DNA of 6,880 nt, from positions 1 through 6,880 of the forward strand of contig JAUZPX010000097.1 of assembly GCA_030705695.1 (NCBI GenBank), in the 5' to 3' direction. A program made the position numbers and the translations under genes. How positions within the stretch are numbered: position 1 is the stretch's first letter; every line of letters begins with the position of its first letter. Below the pieces are notes generated by a model that was not told where the DNA came from, did not search any database, and worked only from the letters and a program-made list of their open reading frames with translations. This document shows positions 4,580 through 6,880 of this stretch, one piece after another. Origin of the DNA: Bacillota bacterium. Its GTDB lineage: Bacteria > Bacillota > Clostridia > Oscillospirales > Acutalibacteraceae.

Positions 4580-6607
4580 TTATGTTTTCCGGAGCAGGGG
4601 CGCCATTGCGCGCCCGTCTTTATTCTCGGGCCGAACGAATTTCAACGTATATTCCATCAGCATCAACGCCATTCCGCTCGTCATGCCGGTGTCTAACTGC
4701 CCTTCCTTGTCCGGTCCCCAATACAGACAATTGCTCTGATCAATCGCATGAACCAACCCGTTGTCAAAGGGCTTACCCGGGGCTCTGAAAAAGTATTTTG
4801 ATACACAGGTCAGCAGTTCGTTTGCCATCATATGATAAAATTCATCGCCGGTGGTTTTTGAAAGTTTGACAAGCGGCACATAGGCAAACGACCCGGCACC
4901 CAAATAAAGCAGCGGGTAATCCGGCATTCTGCAGACGGTTCCGCCGCGCGTAATTCCGTTATGCCCCGTTTCGAGATTATAAAAATACATCCAACTGATA
5001 ATATAAGCTGCGCATTTTTTACAAAGAGATAGAATTTTTTCATCTCTCGTCTCAATATATAATTCTGTTAATCCCTGAAGCGCATAAGCGGAATTTTCAC
5101 CGTCATAGATCTCCATCGGCGTGGGCGGGTTTGAAGAATGTCCGAGCGCGTCAATCATTTGATTGAAAAATTCGTATTTGTCGATTTCCGGTTTCACGGC
5201 GAGTGCCAACCGACGAGCGGCATCCAAGTACTTTTGATCTTTTGTAAGCCGGTACAGGTGTACCCATACCCCGCAAAAAATTGCTCTGGCGGGAATCCGG
5301 TGCTGTTTCGGATTGGCTTCATGATTGTCGGCGTCAAATCCGTCGTTGATGTCCCCGTCATTTTTCTGCTGCGAAAGCATGAAATCGCCGATGTCTCTTG
5401 CCGTGTTGAACCAAATAACGCGAATGTCTTCCCGATAGTCGGTCACATCATGGTATAACTGGATCAGCTGCAGCCCGATTTCGCCCAAAGAGTGGGTCCA
5501 TATGCGTTTGTCGACCACAAAATCGCAAAATTCTCCCGTCTTTTCATAATACCGATCATAATATGCGCCGGGAACATTTTGATCGCGCAGGAAAAACCGA
5601 ATTCCCCGGCTCATTTGGTCAATTTGCTTTGAAAAATCATCCCCGGTTCTGTCCATGTACCGCGCAAGGGCCGAGATGGTGGCGGCGCCGTATCCTTCGC
5701 CCCAACCCAAGTCATAGTAGGGGTCTTTTTTCGGCGTTCCAAGAGCCGTATGGGTCCACATATTCCGAAACCATCCGCAGCCCTGACCGAATACGTCATC
5801 TTCCCAAAGGTCACAGTTTTTGAAATATCCGGCCAGCTTTTGCGATATGCCGGTACAGTCGATCGGCGCCGGAGTCTCTTTCAGCAGGATTTGAGCCGCC
5901 ATTTTTTCGGCTTCTAAAAGCGGCTCGTCTTCTCTCTTTTTTGCCATGACAAATTCGGACAGAATAATGGTTTCGCCTTTTGAAAAGTCGGAGTCCCCGA
6001 GAGGCCTTGAACCCACATAAAACGCCATCCCCTCGGCTTGTTTTGTTCTGTCCGGATAACGGATGCCGAGCGAAAGCGTTTCGGCGTCCTCCGTTTGAAA
6101 GACATCGAGCGAGCCCCTGCCTTCGTTTTGATTGACGCCGTAAACGATGACATTTTCATCGGTGTGCCAGATGTGTGCCGGAAGAGGCACCGCCCAGGAG
6201 ATATCCTGCCTGAGAGGTTTCACCTCCGCTATGGGCATCTCATACACATGAATGGGATAGGTATAGCGGATATCGCTCCCTTTGATCGTGAAGCGGGGCA
6301 GGAAATGCCCGTAAAAATCCTTCGTGATCCGGTAGGTCTGTTTCCGCTCAATATGCGAATCGCCGATGAAAATGATCTCATCGGCATTCCAGTATTCCGT
6401 TTTTGCGGTCAGAGAAATGATAATTTTTTCGGCGCTTTGTTCTGTGATCGTCATATTCTCCGCATTGCAATGACACACAGAGCTGTTGAATTCATGAGAA
6501 GGGATGCCATGCAGAATTTCTGTGTTGTCATAGTCGATTTTTTCAATGTAACAGCCGTTATCGTCATTGATGAATACTTTAAGGGTATGAACAACTAGTT
6601 CTTTCAC
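4580..6607 (-). CDS. Putative six-hairpin glycosidase-like protein
   Basis: The 675 residues suggest a carbohydrate-active enzyme, but the exact family and substrate are not clear. Residues 1 to about 225 are rich in short beta-like segments (for example KIIISLTAKTEYW, 61-73), fitting a beta-sandwich. Residues 255-660 are helical with Trp/Tyr/Gly/Asp-rich connections, the style of (alpha/alpha)6 toroids: CGWFRNMWTHTALG (277-290), YYDLGWGEGYGAAT (297-310), DGDINDGFDADNHEAN (417-432), YDGENSAYALQGL (501-513) and DQSNCLYWGPD (623-633). Conserved acids in these loops are candidate catalytic residues. There is no signal peptide, so it should act in the cytoplasm on imported sugars. The start is GTG with AGAGG ten bases upstream. 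Its base composition is visibly more GC-rich than the agr genes. A GC-rich hairpin (4598-4615) lies in the last codons. Own promoter upstream; no sequence link to the agr genes other than position. Confidence 0.6.
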   Translation of the reverse strand: MKELVVHTLKVFINDDNGCYIEKIDYDNTEILHGIPSHEFNSSVCHCNAENMTITEQSAEKIIISLTAKTEYWNADEIIFIGDSHIERKQTYRITKDFYGHFLPRFTIKGSDIRYTYPIHVYEMPIAEVKPLRQDISWAVPLPAHIWHTDENVIVYGVNQNEGRGSLDVFQTEDAETLSLGIRYPDRTKQAEGMAFYVGSRPLGDSDFSKGETIILSEFVMAKKREDEPLLEAEKMAAQILLKETPAPIDCTGISQKLAGYFKNCDLWEDDVFGQGCGWFRNMWTHTALGTPKKDPYYDLGWGEGYGAATISALARYMDRTGDDFSKQIDQMSRGIRFFLRDQNVPGAYYDRYYEKTGEFCDFVVDKRIWTHSLGEIGLQLIQLYHDVTDYREDIRVIWFNTARDIGDFMLSQQKNDGDINDGFDADNHEANPKQHRIPARAIFCGVWVHLYRLTKDQKYLDAARRLALAVKPEIDKYEFFNQMIDALGHSSNPPTPMEIYDGENSAYALQGLTELYIETRDEKILSLCKKCAAYIISWMYFYNLETGHNGITRGGTVCRMPDYPLLYLGAGSFAYVPLVKLSKTTGDEFYHMMANELLTCVSKYFFRAPGKPFDNGLVHAIDQSNCLYWGPDKEGQLDTGMTSGMALMLMEYTLKFVRPENKDGRAMAPLLRKT

Positions 6608-6663
6608 GAAAATTCATCCTCTCAAATTTGGGATTCAGCCAACCCGTTTCTACGCCTGCCCCC

Positions 6664-6692
6664 ATCATACCATAATCGCCCGAGGATGTCAT
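6664..6692 (-). promoter_or_regulatory. Promoter of the GH-like gene
   Basis: On the minus strand ATGACA (6687-6692), a 17-bp spacer and TATGAT (6664-6669), with TGG just before the -10 (extended -10). The leader would be about 50 bases and ends with GAGAGG before the GTG start. Confidence 0.6.
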
Positions 6693-6743
6693 TATGCGGC
6701 GGAGAACTATGTCCTTTGTCTCTTTTTGTTTTAATAAGAAAAA

Positions 6744-6820
6744 CCCCCGAAGAACCCCCCGAAGAACCCCCCGAAGAACCCCCCGAAGAACCCCCCGAAG
6801 AACCCCCCAGAGAACCCCCC
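6744..6820. repeat. 12-bp tandem repeat with C6/G6 tracts
   Basis: The unit CCCCCCGAAGAA is repeated about 6.5 times; the first copy has five C and the last full one reads CCCCCCAGAGAA, the others are identical. The minus strand therefore carries seven runs of five or six G separated by six bases, a pattern able to form G-quadruplexes. It lies 52 bases upstream of the -35 of the GH-like gene's promoter, on that gene's sense strand. Confidence 0.9.
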
Positions 6821-6821
6821 T

Positions 6822-6880
6822 AATGTAAATATAAATGAAAATGAAAATGAAAATGAGAATGAAAATAAGAATGCCGAATG
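6822..6880. repeat. Low-complexity AATGAA tract at the window edge
   Basis: Imperfect ATGAAA/ATGAGA hexamers run to the end of the window, at least eight units. The tract resembles 4442-4508 in sequence and orientation, sharing AATGAAAATAAG, and on the minus strand also follows a GGCATTC-like sequence. It may continue beyond the window. Confidence 0.65.

Noticed and set aside
4598..4615. GGGCGC/GCGCCC hairpin as terminator of the GH-like gene
   Set aside because: It lies inside the last codons and has no T-tract after it on the minus strand.
6038..6598. 186-codon plus-strand frame opposite the GH-like gene
   Set aside because: It mirrors codon bias of the opposite strand, has no domain signature and no start signals; the minus-strand gene explains the sequence. 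The same holds for other plus-strand frames at 4448-5823.

Overview
The window looks like a low-to-mid GC Bacillota chromosome, probably a clostridial lineage. The clues are an agr-type peptide quorum-sensing locus with a clostridia-like AgrD (a 'YQPxxPxSL' tail after the ring), purine-rich Shine-Dalgarno sites and sigma-A-type promoters with extended -10 elements. Species cannot be named from this sequence. All five convincing protein genes plus the peptide gene lie on the minus strand, so the reading order runs from high to low coordinates.

Layout in the direction of transcription. (1) The right edge (6686-6880) holds a TTTTCAT-type low-complexity tract and a 12-bp tandem repeat that puts six or seven runs of five or six G on the minus strand. 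A good promoter follows at 6664-6692. (2) 6607-4580 encodes a 675-residue cytoplasmic protein that looks like an (alpha/alpha)6 'six-hairpin' carbohydrate-active enzyme; its substrate is unknown. (3) 4579-4246 is a control region: a weak terminator-like hairpin, another low-complexity tract, three 9-bp boxes at an exact 21-bp period, and a promoter. (4) 4245-3511 encodes an AgrA-like LytTR response regulator and 3505-2186 an AgrC-like sensor kinase. (5) A second promoter with the same type of 21-bp-period operator precedes agrD (2058-1909), a 49-residue autoinducer precursor too short for routine gene callers. AgrB, the maturation protease, follows (1843-1235), then an unrecognised 151-residue protein (1227-772).

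How the parts should work together, by analogy with known agr systems: AgrB cleaves AgrD and forms the thiolactone, the cyclic peptide is exported, AgrC senses it and phosphorylates AgrA, and AgrA binds the direct-repeat boxes. The boxes before agrA and before agrD are 26/30 identical, which strongly suggests one regulator feeds back on both halves of the locus. The order A-C-D-B-X with two promoters differs from the staphylococcal B-D-C-A order.

The left 771 bases carry no supported gene but are dense in palindromes and repeats: two related terminator hairpins (one with 26-bp arms), three 19-bp hairpin units, a duplicated 12-mer with an inverted partner, and two copies of a tRNA-Ser-like 3' end. 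The last suggest scars of integration beside the agr locus.
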